From: [Mycoplasma] gypis
GTDB taxonomy: Bacteria; Bacillota_I; Bacilli_A; Mycoplasmatales; Metamycoplasmataceae
DNA length: 64,000 nucleotides
Direction of reading: 5' to 3'
Assembly: GCF_016924775.1 (NCBI RefSeq)
Contig: NZ_JAFFTD010000002.1
Coordinates: 62,001-126,000, forward strand
Made by a program: the position numbers and the translations under genes. Numbering within the stretch: position 1 is the stretch's first letter; each line of letters begins with the position of its first letter. Below the pieces are notes generated by a model, which was not told the DNA's origin, made no database searches, and worked only from the letters and a program-made list of their open reading frames with translations. Shown piece by piece: positions 34,313-44,413 of this stretch.

Positions 34313-36235
34313 TTAATCTTTTAAATCTTCTAAATTGATTTCATACTCGTATTTGAAATCTCTTTTAATATTTTCGTTTTGCATTTCTTCAAGTGTTTCT
34401 ATTTGTAAAAATGCTTTATCTTCGGTGTAAACTTCACCTTTTTTGTATTTGTATTCATCATCTGTTTCAATATATTTAAATGCATATTGTGGTAAAAGAG
34501 CTAAGGGACGATATCCAGTTTGAAAAACAATCATTAAATCTTTATCTTTGAAATAAATTTCACTTTCGCTTAAAAATTGTTCTTCTTGACTATTAATTGT
34601 TTTAGAAACGTTGTTTTTATTTTCAGTTATTGATACCTTTTGTGTTTCTTTTTTACCCAGTAAATTGCTAAAGCTTTTAATTGTATCCATATCATTTGTA
34701 GAAAGGAAATAAATGATTTTTGCTTGTTGTTTAATTACATTAGCTTTGTCTTGTCCGTGCTTTATTGTCAATTGACTGAAAGATTGTAGACAGATTAAAT
34801 AAAATATTTGATAACTTCTATCAATACTCATTCACTTGTCTAAGTTTTCGATTTTTGGTATTGAATAAAATTCTTCAAGTATTCAGAAAAATTTTCTAGG
34901 TAATTTTTGCTTCTTAATGGTACTTGCGTAATCAATTGCTACTTGGTGTATTCTCTTGAGCAAAAGTCCTATTAATAAGTTGTTATCTACTTTAGAGTTG
35001 TTAAATTGAATGAATATTGCAAACGGTTGTTGTTCCATATCGTTAAATATTTTTTCCAGTTCAATATTGCTTTTCTTTGTTAGCTTATTAATGTTTGAAT
35101 TCGAAGTGAATAAACTTAATGCATTTTGTGAGTTTGTTAAAATACCACCAATTGTTTCTTTTGGAATATCAATCAATCCCTTAAATTCAGTACTTAAGTT
35201 GTTTCAATATCCATTTTTACTCTGATTGTCTTTGATTATGTTATACACAATTGAATTTGAATTATTGAATGTTTCTTTAGTCATAAACTTATAAACATTT
35301 TGAAAATTAAAGTATTCTTCTTTAATTGTTGTTTCTTCTTCAACACTATAGTAAATTAGAAATTTTAAAATAACTCTAATTACCGTTTTACCCATACTTA
35401 CTCATATACTGCTTTTTTCATTTTCATCTCACGAAATAGAGTTAACCATTTCTTCTATTGAGTTATCCACACTATCTCAATCACTGTTTTTTAATGAATA
35501 TGTACCATCGCTATTTTGTGTTTTTTCATTATGAAAAATTTTTCAAATGTGAGTTAGTGGATTTCATAAAAATGAATTTTTATAATCATCTAAATTAAAT
35601 ACACGAATGTCATAGTTTGCATTTTCAAGCATTTGTCCAGTTCTTTTTAATATATCCCCTTTGGGATCAGTTATAACAAAACAAGGTTTAAGGTTATCGC
35701 TTAATAATGTTGCATGATGGATATTTGGAATAATAATTTTTTCCGTTTTTCCACTACCGATATCTCCATAAATAATTCCATGAGTATCTTTAATATTTGA
35801 ACAAATATACTTATTTTCTATTCTTGAATACTCTAAAACAAAATTGTTAGAATTTTCACCATTAAATTCTTTTTTAAATTTGTTTTTTTCACCTTCTTTT
35901 GTTTTTTCGTTTCACAATCAGCGATTATACTTGTCATCATTTTGTTTATCAATGTGAACTTTTTTCTTAAATCATTTCTCAAAATCTTTATGAAAAAATC
36001 AAATCATCAAGCTGATTGTTGTTAAAAAATTAATTCCTAAAGCTATAAAAGTGTATTTGTCCAAAGCAATATAGAAATTTATTATGTCGTTTCAAAAGTT
36101 ACTTTTATGTGATATCCAGAGTGTAATAATGTTATTTTGTTTAATTATTAGTAAAAATAATGCAAAAAAGAATCCTAAAAAAACTGGTATAAATAAGAAA
36201 AAAAATAAATATTTGAATATTCGATTTAATTTAAT
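34313..36235 (-). CDS. traG: TraG/VirD4-type coupling protein
   Basis: 640 residues. Two N-terminal membrane segments (about 8-32 and 60-80), Walker A GDIGSGKTEK (residues 157-166), the CFVITDPKGD segment and Walker B WILEEFYSIP in the order of VirD4/TraG. It brings the relaxase-DNA complex to the channel. No ATG exists upstream of the first membrane segment; ATT at 36235, 7 bases after AAGGA, is the likeliest start (ATA 36241 is the alternative). The gene in front is in the same frame and separated by one TAA, so a split single gene cannot be excluded. Confidence 0.92.
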
Positions 36236-36244
36236 TGTTATTCC

Positions 36245-36562
36245 TTATCTATCAAAGCTAAATTCTTTTAAAGCATTAACATAGCTATATCTTGTACCAT
36301 AGAGATTTAGTAACTCTCTTTGAGTTTGTCTAATCGCTTGCTTACTTGGTAAATATTCTTTATTAAAAATATTATTTTCTTTTGTAATTAAAGAATTAAT
36401 ATCATCTAAAATAAAATTATCACCATAATCATATTCATCATTTTCTTCATTATAACCAAAATAATCATGTGCATCGAAAATGACATTTTTTAAACCAGCT
36501 TTGTATTGTTTATCATTTAAATAAATAATAATATCTTTATCACTAAAACTACTTGCTCCCAT
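36245..36562 (-). CDS. small acidic ICE protein just upstream of traG
   Basis: 105 residues, ATG 36562 with AAGGAGC. Very acidic middle (GYNEENDEYDYGDNF) and no membrane segment. The stop TAA is part of the traG RBS (TAAGGA), and both genes are in the same frame. It could be an independent protein translationally coupled to TraG or the former N-terminal extension of TraG. Confidence 0.65.
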   Translation of the reverse strand: MGASSFSDKDIIIYLNDKQYKAGLKNVIFDAHDYFGYNEENDEYDYGDNFILDDINSLITKENNIFNKEYLPSKQAIRQTQRELLNLYGTRYSYVNALKEFSFDR

Positions 36563-36572
36563 AATTTGCTCC

Positions 36573-37493
36573 TTAAATTTCTAAATATGTAAACTTTTTA
36601 CAAATAATATTTTTTATTTTTTTGTTCAAATTTTGATGGTATGTGTTATTTAAATTTTGTTTATATTCAGCAACGATATTAAGCTTTTGATTTTTAAGAA
36701 AATCGACATCTGTACTTAAGAATGTGTTTTTTTCACTTTGAATTCTTAAATACAGTACTTCATAAATAAACTTTTCAATAAATCAACTACTCTTAGGGTA
36801 AGAAGCGAAATTGAATATAAATAAGCAATCTACATCATTAAGCAATTTGACTATATTTTGATTATCAAAATTTGAAAAACCATGATTATATACAAAGTTA
36901 TATAAGTCGTTGTAGTTTAGAACTGCAACTTTTTTATTTTGCTTTGCATAAATAACTGATATATATTTTCAGAAACCTTGTACTTCAAATTCTTTATCCG
37001 TTTTAATAAAAAGATTTATGTTTTTATTGTTTCTAAATACTTTTTTAACCATTTCTTTCTCTTCTTTTTTATCCAAAAAAAGAGACATTATATCTTCTTT
37101 AAAATCTTTCATTTTTAAAGATTTTTCTAAACTTTTTTCGCTTAAAAAATCTTGAAGTTGTTTATCAAAAACACTAATTCTTGTCAATATAAAATTATTG
37201 TTTACTAAACTTTTTCGAAATCAATCTTCATTACTAAAATCAATATCTAAAAAACCATTCCCATTAACAAACAACTGTCATTTAGGATTTTCTTTATGAA
37301 TTTCTACAAAATTTTTATATTTCATTAACAGAGATAATCCAGCATCAATTTGATTTTCATTTAAGTTTAAGTCGTTGACAATTTTTTGAATTAATTCATT
37401 TTTTAGTATTTCAGTTTTCTTTTGAATCCTAAATTCATTACTTGTTTTTTTAAAATAAGTCTTTATGTCTACAAAATCGTTTTGTTTTACCAT
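36573..37493 (-). CDS. DnaC/DnaI-like protein with degenerate ATPase motifs
   Basis: 306 residues through three TGA Trp codons. The C-terminal half (KLLNDVDCLFIFNFASYPKS, then SWFIEKFIYEVLYLRIQSEK and NTFLSTDVDF) follows the strand/helix pattern of helicase loaders of the DnaC/DnaI AAA+ family. But the Walker A loop is absent where expected (before VAVLNYNDLYNFV), and the Walker B acidic pair is replaced (FIFNF). The N-terminal half is helical, as in DnaI. It may load a helicase for ICE replication without ATP binding, or only keep the fold as a scaffold. Moderately sure of the fold, unsure of the function. Confidence 0.55.
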
Positions 37494-37511
37494 GCTTACT
37501 TCTTTGTGTAA

Positions 37512-38018
37512 TTATTCTTGCTTTTGCGCTTTATATTTTTGATAAAATATCAAATATTTTTTAGTTAAATACATAAAACCTAGTAATTCTTCATCAATTA
37601 TTTGAAATTTACTGTTTTTGTATCTTAAAAAAGTTGTTGGTACTTTAATTCTTGTTCGTATTTTTCAGTATTCCGTGATTAAATCTGAATATTTAGTATT
37701 AATCCCAAATGTTAAAAGTTCATTATTTAATGCTTTATCTCACTTATCGACTAAAAAAATTTGTTTTTTTGCATCTGTTATATCAAATCTAAAAATGTTT
37801 TCGTGTTCGCTTATTTCACTTGCTAGTTTTCTTGGACTTGTATTTCATATATCTAGTCAATGAACTAGTGACTGATATTTCATAATAGGAGTTTCATTTC
37901 TAATATTTTTATCTTCAAATGCTTTTTCAAAAAGTTCATCAATAAATTCTTTTTCTATTTTATGAATATTTAATAATGAGTTATATAACTCATCTTTTTT
38001 ACTTTTTATTTCAAACAT
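37512..38018 (-). CDS. ICE hypothetical protein
   Basis: 168 residues from ATG 38018 through four TGA Trp codons (one in SLVHWLDIWNTSP), invisible to standard-code ORF finding. Soluble, helical, with a basic C-terminus (YLIFYQKYKAQKQE). It ends 18 bases before the DnaC-like gene. No RBS better than AAT-rich DNA is visible. No family recognised. Confidence 0.6.
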
Positions 38019-38045
38019 TTTTTATTATCAACAGTTTATTAATTT

Positions 38046-38603
38046 TTATTCCAGTTTCTCAGTTGCTATTTTTTCAACTTCTCTCAAAGCAATATCGAGA
38101 ATTTTTTCTAATTTACTTCTATCTTCTTTTAATAGAATTCAAAATAAATCTTGAAATGTTCCTATTTCCGAGTAACTTTTACCTTTTTTTGTAATTTGAT
38201 AATAGTTTTCATCAATAAAATTTTTATCTTTTACGATTTTTGCGAATAAGAATCTATTTTCAGCTTCAAAAGACTTTTCAAAAACATCTTGTTCAACAAC
38301 TTCTTTTAATTGTGCACCACTATAAATTGCATTTTTGAATTCCAAATATTCTCATAATTGTCCATTATAAATTTCTTCGTTAAACTTTTTCTGATTATTT
38401 ATATATTCATTACATTTTATAAATAAATAAAAATTGTAATTTGGATTTTTTAGGTTAGCTTCTTGAAATTGAACATAATTTTTGTCATCTATACCCAAGT
38501 TTTTTAGAAACGTAAACAATCCCAAAACTGTTTTGTATTCTTGTTTATTAAGATTTTCAATATAGTCTACAGTTTCTTTATTCATTCTTTGTAGTTCTTT
38601 CAT
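38046..38603 (-). CDS. ICE hypothetical protein, paralogue of its neighbour
   Basis: 185 residues. LFIKCNEYINNQKKFNEEIY followed by YSGAQLKE aligns with ELIKCKEYLDDYNKFNEEIF and YTGSELYQ of the adjacent upstream gene, so the two arose by tandem duplication. Soluble, helical, acidic. Both genes are separated by 8 bases. It starts at ATG 38603 (MKELQRMNKETVDYI), matching the start of the paralogue (MKKYDELNKQTIEEI). Function unknown. Confidence 0.7.
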
Positions 38604-38611
38604 CTTTTTGT

Positions 38612-39184
38612 TTAAAAACTAAGTACTTCTTTCTTTTCTTCTTTTTGCTCTTCTTTTTGCTCTTCTAAAATTTCTTTTACTTGCTGTTTTGTTACTCTTT
38701 TAATATCATTTTTCACATAATTTGTAATTAAATATCATGTCAAATCAAAGTTTGTGTGAGCTATCTTTTCAAAACCATTTCAATATCCGTTAATTTGGTA
38801 AAAATTATCTTTTCTAAAATTTAAATCATTTTTAATTGCATAAGCAAGGTAAATGTTTCCATCCATTCCGTGTCTTTGCAAGTTTTCATCTGCTTTTTGA
38901 TAAAGTTCTGAACCGGTGTATATGTCTTCATCATTTAAAAAATCTTCTATTTCATCATCAAATATTTCTTCGTTGAATTTATTATAATCATCTAAATATT
39001 CCTTACACTTGATTAGTTCGAAAATTAAATCCGTACAATCTTCTTGGTAATAAAAATCTTTATAAGCATCTGATAAATAAGTTACATCGTTTAATAATCA
39101 ATCGAATAAATCTTCTTTCTGTTCTCTATTCATTTTGCTAATTTCTTCAATTGTTTGTTTATTTAATTCATCATATTTTTTCAT
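38612..39184 (-). CDS. ICE hypothetical protein, paralogue of its neighbour
   Basis: 190 residues, start ATG 39184, 9 bases after the relaxase stop, with TTAAGGATG as overlapping RBS region. Shares N-terminal pattern and the IKCxEYxxxxxKFNEEI motif with the next gene. Asp/Glu-rich centre (FDDEIEDFLNDEDIYTGSEL) and Lys/Glu coiled-coil tail. It sits directly after the relaxase, where relaxosome accessory proteins are common, but no DNA-binding motif is visible. Confidence 0.7.
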
Positions 39185-39193
39185 TTTTCATCC

Positions 39194-40435
39194 TTAATTA
39201 AATTTTTTTGTCCTTATTTTTTTATTTCTTAAAAACTGATTTTTTTTGTTTTCCAGTTCAAGAATTCATAATAATTCCTTTATCAATTTGTCTTGCAAAT
39301 TATTTCCTAGTCCACCTATTCAATAATTACTTAAGATTACATCATCATCGTTTGAATTTATATTTTCTTGATTTTGTTCAACGATTGCTTTTAAGATTGT
39401 GTTTCCAATTGCTCTTTCAAATTCATCAGCTTCTTTATCCACAGCATCTTGTTTAAGAGTTTTTATGTTATTACTATCTCTTGGTTTAATTTCCAATTCA
39501 TTACCGAATTTTATATAGTCCGAAAAATCTTCTTTAAGTTTTTCATTTGTAGAAGATAAAGCTAAAAAGATATCGCTTGTCATTTTTTTAATTTCATCAC
39601 TTTGTCTTTGGTAACTGATATCTTTTTTACCTTTTAATTCTTTTCAAATTAATTTGGATTGTGTATCTATGATTATTTTGCTTTTATTATTTTGCAAAGC
39701 ATTTATTAAAGATTGTTTTACAATATTTTTTTGTTTTCAAACATTAGCTTTGTCATCATTTAGCTTTAAATATTCATCATTGTTAGAAATATTTTCATAA
39801 AAGTATTCACGAAACTTTTTCATTGTTTCTTTATCGAAATTACCTTTTTTGCGAAAACTCGTTCCATTATCAAATGTTTTTTCTTCTTCTCAAAAAGCTA
39901 AATGTAAGTGCGGCTGATTTGTGTTTGCGTGAATTGCTCAAAAACCTTTAATGCTTTCGAAATTTATTCCGTTACTTTTAAGAAGTTTTTGCATTCCGGA
40001 ATTAACTAAATTTTGATATTGTCTAGTATCCACAAAATTATTGTTTAAAGCTAATTCTCCAGCACTAATAACCATTTCTCAAATATGTTGTTTATCCGTT
40101 ATTTTTTCCATTTGTTTTTTTGCTTCTGATATATCAACATTGATTTGATTTGAGAACAATTTACACAAACCACTAAACTTAGGAGATTTATTTCGTTTAG
40201 TTTGCTGATTTCACCAAATTGTTTTAGAACTCAAATTTTTATGTTCATTAATCTTGTTTACGAGATTTTCATTTTTGCTCTGGACTAAAACAGCATTTTC
40301 CCTTGTTATGTAATCAATGAATTTTCCACTTTGATAAAACGATGCATTATGTATATCTTGTACTTCTTTCGTTCTAAAACCCTTTGAACCAAAACCATAA
40401 TGTAGACTTAAAAAAACCGAGTTGTTATCTTTCAT
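39194..40435 (-). CDS. MobA/MobL-type HUH relaxase
   Basis: 413 residues through six or more TGA Trp codons. The metal-binding triad lies in AIHANTNQPHLHLAF (His169, His176, His178), the HxN...HxH form of plasmid relaxases. Tyr42 in SGKFIDYITREN is a candidate catalytic tyrosine. It nicks oriT and pilots the DNA strand into the recipient. First gene of the leftward operon, ATG 40435 after TTTTGGAG, only 75 bases from the ICE end. The C-terminal half is helical and basic, without an evident primase or helicase domain. Confidence 0.85.
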
Positions 40436-40452
40436 AAATTCTCCAAAAGAAA

Positions 40453-40480
40453 CAAAAAAGCAATTGCTTTCGCAACTGCT
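40453..40480 (-). terminator. hairpin-T tract between ICE end and relaxase gene
   Basis: On the minus strand AGCAGTTGC and GCAATTGCT form a 9-bp stem (one G-T) closed by a GAAA loop, followed by TTTTTT. It has the form of a terminator directly upstream of the relaxase. It could insulate the ICE from outside transcription, be part of the end recognised by the transposase, or mark an origin of transfer. Confidence 0.6.
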
Positions 40481-40486
40481 TTAGTC

Positions 40487-40510
40487 AACCCACTTAATTT
40501 TCACACTTCC
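40487..40510 (-). repeat. right terminal inverted repeat of the ICE (IRR)
   Basis: Reverse complement of this stretch matches the first 24 bases of the element at 16 of 24 positions, sharing GTGAAA and TGGGTT blocks. It ends exactly at the right 8-bp direct repeat. On the minus strand it also contains TTGACT, a -35-like sequence facing the relaxase gene. Confidence 0.75.
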
Positions 40511-40518
40511 ATTATTTT
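40511..40518. repeat. right copy of 8-bp target-site duplication
   Basis: ATTATTTT, identical to 11850-11857, immediately outside the right terminal repeat and in the same dprA reading phase. Confidence 0.9.
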
Positions 40519-41121
40519 ACACTTTTTGATGAATGCTATCCACGAGAATTTTCAACTCTTAACCAGCCGCCATTTCTTGTGTTTTTTGAAGGTGATTTAA
40601 ATCTTTTGAAAACCAAAAACAAAATTACTCTTACTGGCAATTACTATGATCTAACTATTAAAAATCTCATTGATAAAACAACACCTAATTTATTAAAAAA
40701 TGAAACTTGTTTAGTAATTAGTTATTTAGGTCAGATAGAAAAACAAATTTTTGATTTTTTTAATCGTAATAACTTAAAAATAATTATTATTGCTTCATTT
40801 GGGATAGAAACCCTTAAAAAAGAAATGAAAATCAATAAATTTAATAATAATGTATTAATTCTTAGCGAATTTCCAAATAGTGTTACTAAAAACACTCCCC
40901 TTACTTTATTACAAAAAAATCGTCTCGTATCCGCTTTAAGTGAAAAATTAGTTTTTTACGCAGTTGATAAATTTAAACATTTCAATTCTTTAATTGATTT
41001 ATTCTTAGATGAGGGTAAAGAAATATACGCATTTCCTAATATTGACAATAATATTAATAATTACAATAATAATTTAATAAATCAAGGTGCTAAAATTGTC
41101 ACCTCTTTTGATTTTTATTAA
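40511..41121 (+). pseudogene. dprA: dprA (smf), 3' fragment, separated from its start by the ICE
   Basis: The frame runs from the duplication through TLFDECYPREFSTLNQPPFL to TAA 41119-41121. YPxxxxxLNQPPFLVFFEGDL is the DprA motif leading into the Rossmann-like domain, and the conserved TLLQKNRLVSALSE carries the family's RNR-like arginine. Fused to the 5' fragment this gives 244 residues, a normal short mycoplasmal DprA. A truncated product could start at GTG 40579 but would lack the N-terminus. The gene is probably inactive while the ICE is in place, which may lower uptake of transforming DNA. Confidence 0.9.
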
Positions 41122-41269
41122 AAATAACAAGAATAAAAAAATTAAAATAATGCAAAAAATACTATTTTTGTACTTTATTTACAATATTTAAAATGTACAA
41201 AAACAAAAACTTATTTTTTTGATGTAAAACACTATTTTTTTAGCCTTTTTATGTTGTTTTGTATTTTTT

Positions 41270-41297
41270 TTGATAATAAAAATTTTTATATTAAAAT
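41270..41297 (+). promoter_or_regulatory. promoter of the nucleoside importer operon
   Basis: TTGATA (41270-41275), a 16-base spacer and TAAAAT (41292-41297), 91 bases ahead of the lipoprotein ATG. Good match to a sigma-70-type promoter. Confidence 0.55.
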
Positions 41298-41387
41298 AAT
41301 ATGTGAATGGACAAATAGTTATATTTAAATATTTGTTTTTTATTTATAATTATTTATACATATTAAAAAAAGAGAAAAGGACAAAAC

Positions 41388-42848
41388 ATGAGCAAAAAAC
41401 AAAGATTATTTCTTTCTTTAGGGATTCTAAGTGCTCCAATTTTAGCTATCCCATTCGTTGCAGCAAGTTGTGGCGAAACAAATAAAGAAGAACCAAAAAC
41501 TCCTGTTAACGGTGGAAGTGATGGTTCAACCACAGGTGGCAATACAACAAATACAGGTGGTAATTCAACAACCACAGGTGGTAATACATCATCTACTACA
41601 AGTTCAGGTACTCAAAATTCATCATCTGAACTTCTTGCAAAAATTGACAAGAGAATGCCAGTTAATGCATCACTAGCTGAATTGATAAAATCAAAACAAG
41701 CTATCGTTATTACAGATGCTGGACACATTGATGACAAATCATTTAACCAATCAGCATGAGAAGGACTAAAAACATTTGCAAAAGATTCATCTGTAGCTGA
41801 AAATGAAATCAACAATTATAAAATTGAACCTTCATCAGAATCTGATTATGACAAATACTACTCAAACTTATTACAAAGAAATGAAGTTAAATATTGAATT
41901 ACAGTAGGATTTAAACACGAATCTCCTATTAAAGAATTCTTCAGCGAAGAAGAAAATAGACAAAAATTAATCAATAGTGATAAAGTTATTATCGCAATTG
42001 ATTACGATGCATCAGCTCCTTTAAGCAACGATGTACAAGGATTACCACAAGGACACGCTATTTCTTTATTATTCAATACAAAAGAATCAGGATATGTAGC
42101 TGGTAAATCAGCTGCTGAATATGTTTCTACAGTTATGGAACCAAATGAAGTTTCAAAACGTCTATTAAATTCATTTGGTGGGGGAGCTTTCCCAGGTGTT
42201 ACTGATTTTATTGAAGGATATTTAAAAGGTATTAATGACTGAAATAAAGCAAATCCTGACAAAAAAGTAAAACACAAAGTAAGCTCAGATGCTTCAAAAA
42301 TTAACTTATCAACAGGATTCAATAGAGATAACCAAATGGCAACAAATGTTACAAAAGAAGTTGCAACAGATCCAAAACCATTAGTTATTCTTCCAGTTGC
42401 TGGACCTGCTACATTAGATGTTTCAGAAAAAGTTCGTGATAGACAATTAATTATTGGGGTTGACGTTGACCAAGTTAACTCAGTTATCCAAGCTAAAGAC
42501 AAATTCTTTACATCAATTACAAAAGAAATTGGACAAGCTTTATATGATATTTTACGTGGTCTATACACAAACGATGCACAATTCTTATATGGATTCCAAC
42601 TAGGAACAAAATCAATTTCACATAAAGGTAGTCTAAAAGAAGGATGAACAGGACTAGCAAAAGCACATCTATCAGGTGACGAAACAGCTAGAGCACAAGC
42701 TATTTTAGACAAAAATATTGCTGAATTCAAAGGATTTTCAGAAGACAAAGTTGGATACATTAATTCTGATAAAGCACTTGAAAACGGACAAGTAATTAAT
42801 GATATAGTTACAAGATTAAACAAACTAGTTGAAGAAATTAACAAATAA
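41388..42848 (+). CDS. BMP-family nucleoside-binding lipoprotein
   Basis: 486 residues. Signal peptide with lipobox VAASC. The next ~55 residues are a Thr/Gly/Asn/Ser linker (TTGGNTTNTGGNSTTTGG-like), then the periplasmic-binding-type domain. AIVITDAGHIDDKSFNQSAW is the BMP/PnrA/Med motif, in which Asp, Phe and Asn contact the nucleoside. FGGGAFPGVTDFIEGYLKGI and VILPVAGPA continue the fold. Four TGA Trp codons. Binding protein of the ABC importer encoded immediately downstream. RBS AAAGGAC. Confidence 0.93.
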
Positions 42849-42853
42849 TTAAA

Positions 42854-44413
42854 ATGTACGCCGTAGAATTCGAAAACGTAACAAAAGAATTCCCAGGCAT
42901 TATAGCAAATAAAGACGTAAGCTTTAAGGTTAAAAAAGGTACTATCCATGCTTTAATTGGCGAAAATGGTGCCGGTAAATCTACGCTTATGTCTATTTTA
43001 TTCGGACTTTATTCACCTACAAGAGGTGCAATAAAAATTAATGAAAAATATGTTAACATTAAAGATCCGAATCACGCAAATGACCTAGGAATTGGAATGG
43101 TTCACCAACACTTTAAACTTGTTGGTATTTATTCTAATCTGCAAAATATAGTTTTAGGTTCTGAATTCTCTAAACATGGGTTCTTAGACCTTGATTTAGC
43201 ATCAGAAAAAATCAAAACTATTCAAGAACAATTTAATTTAAAGTTTAATCTAAATGATAAAAGTGGTAAGTCTTCAGTTCCGGTTCAACAAAAAGTTGAA
43301 ATTATGAAGATGTTATATCGTGACAACGATATTCTAATTTTTGATGAACCAACTGCTGTTTTAACTGATGAAGAAATTCATGGTTTATTAGAAACAATGA
43401 AATTGTTTAAAAAACAAGGGAAAACAATCATTTTTATTACCCACAAACTAAAAGAAATTAAGGAAGTAGCTGATACAGCAACCGTTTTAAGACATGGAAA
43501 AGTAATTTTAAACTGTAATGTTGCCGAAACATCTATTGAACAAATGGCACACGCTATGGTTGGTGACAACTTAGTAGCGGCACAAAATTCAAATCACTCA
43601 TTCGATGAAGAATTAGTTTTAGATATTCAAAATGTATCAACAGGTGGTAAAAAACCACTTACAGATATCAATTTAAAAGTTCACAAAGGTGAAATTTTAG
43701 CAATTGCCGGAGTAGCTGGTAATGGGCAAACTCAAGTTGAGTATTTAGTCAGCGGTTTATTAAAAGCTAAAAAAGGTAAAATCCTTATGAAAGCTCGTAA
43801 TAAACAAAATAATCTAGAAATGATGGATGTTACAAACTTAAATGTTGGAAAACGTTCAAAATTAAATCTCTCATACATTCCTACAGACCGTCACAAACAC
43901 GGTTTAGTTCTTGACTATTCAATTAATATGAATACTGTTTTAAGAAGACTTTGAGACAAAACTTATTCAAAATTTTTAGTATTTAAAGATAAAGCTATTA
44001 AAAAGCAAACTCTTGATATTATTGAAAAATTTGATGTGCGTGGTGCTCGGAATGGAATTTCTCAATCACGTTCACTTTCAGGTGGAAACCAACAAAAATT
44101 TATCGTTGGACGTGAAATTATGCATGATCACGAATTAATCGTCGTTATGCAACCTACTCGTGGTCTTGATGTTGGAGCAATCAAGAACATTCATGAAAAA
44201 TTAATCGAAGAAAAAAATAAAGGTAAAGGAATTTTATTAATTTCTTACGAATTAGACGAAGTATTATCATTAGCTGATACAATCGCAGTTATTAATAATG
44301 GAAAAATTATTAACGTTTCACCAGCTGATAAAATAACCAGACAAGAAATTGGTATGTTCATGTCTGATTCAGTATCAACTGAACAAAAAGGAAAGGAATT
44401 AAATGACAAATAG
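42854..44413 (+). CDS. nucleoside ABC importer, duplicated ATPase
   Basis: 519 residues in two ATPase halves. Half 1: Walker A GENGAGKST (residues ~36-44), Walker B LIFDEPTAVL, H-loop ITHK. The signature region reads SSVPVQQK, with Pro where relatives have Gly. Half 2: degenerate P-loop GVAGNGQTQ, intact signature LSGGNQQK and QPTRGLDVG. One degenerate P-loop is normal for BMP-type/YufO and sugar importers. It starts 5 bases after the binding-protein stop and overlaps the permease gene by 11 bases. TGA Trp at 43952. Confidence 0.95.

Larger units (their letters stand above)
11858..40510. mobile_element. integrative conjugative element (mycoplasma ICE) inserted in dprA
   Basis: The element is 28,653 bp long. 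Its limits are fixed by the 8-bp direct repeat ATTATTTT and by imperfect terminal inverted repeats. It carries a HUH relaxase, TraG/VirD4 coupling ATPase, TraE/VirB4 ATPase, VirB6-like and VirB2-like membrane proteins, a lipoprotein, a ParA/RHH pair and, at the left end, a UPF0236-type DDE transposase. Almost everything is transcribed leftwards from the right end. Size, gene order, terminal repeats, 8-bp duplication and a DDE rather than tyrosine/serine recombinase agree with what is known of the ICEF/ICEA family, which inserts at near-random sites. All signature genes look intact, so it may still be transferable. Cargo-like genes: an inverted lipoprotein at 16893 and the RNA/protein pair at 13854-15172. 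Confidence 0.95.

Noticed and set aside
11858-40510. Prophage rather than ICE
   Set aside because: There are no capsid, terminase or tail genes; relaxase, TraG, TraE and VirB6-like proteins define a conjugative element.
40579-41121. An intact DNA-processing protein starting at GTG 40579
   Set aside because: The frame continues upstream in conserved DprA sequence to the 8-bp duplication, so the GTG is an internal codon of a truncated gene.
42002-42949. 315-codon open frame antisense to the BMP lipoprotein gene
   Set aside because: It mirrors a clearly coding plus-strand gene, has no RBS and no recognisable protein features; antisense frames are often open in such AT-rich genes.
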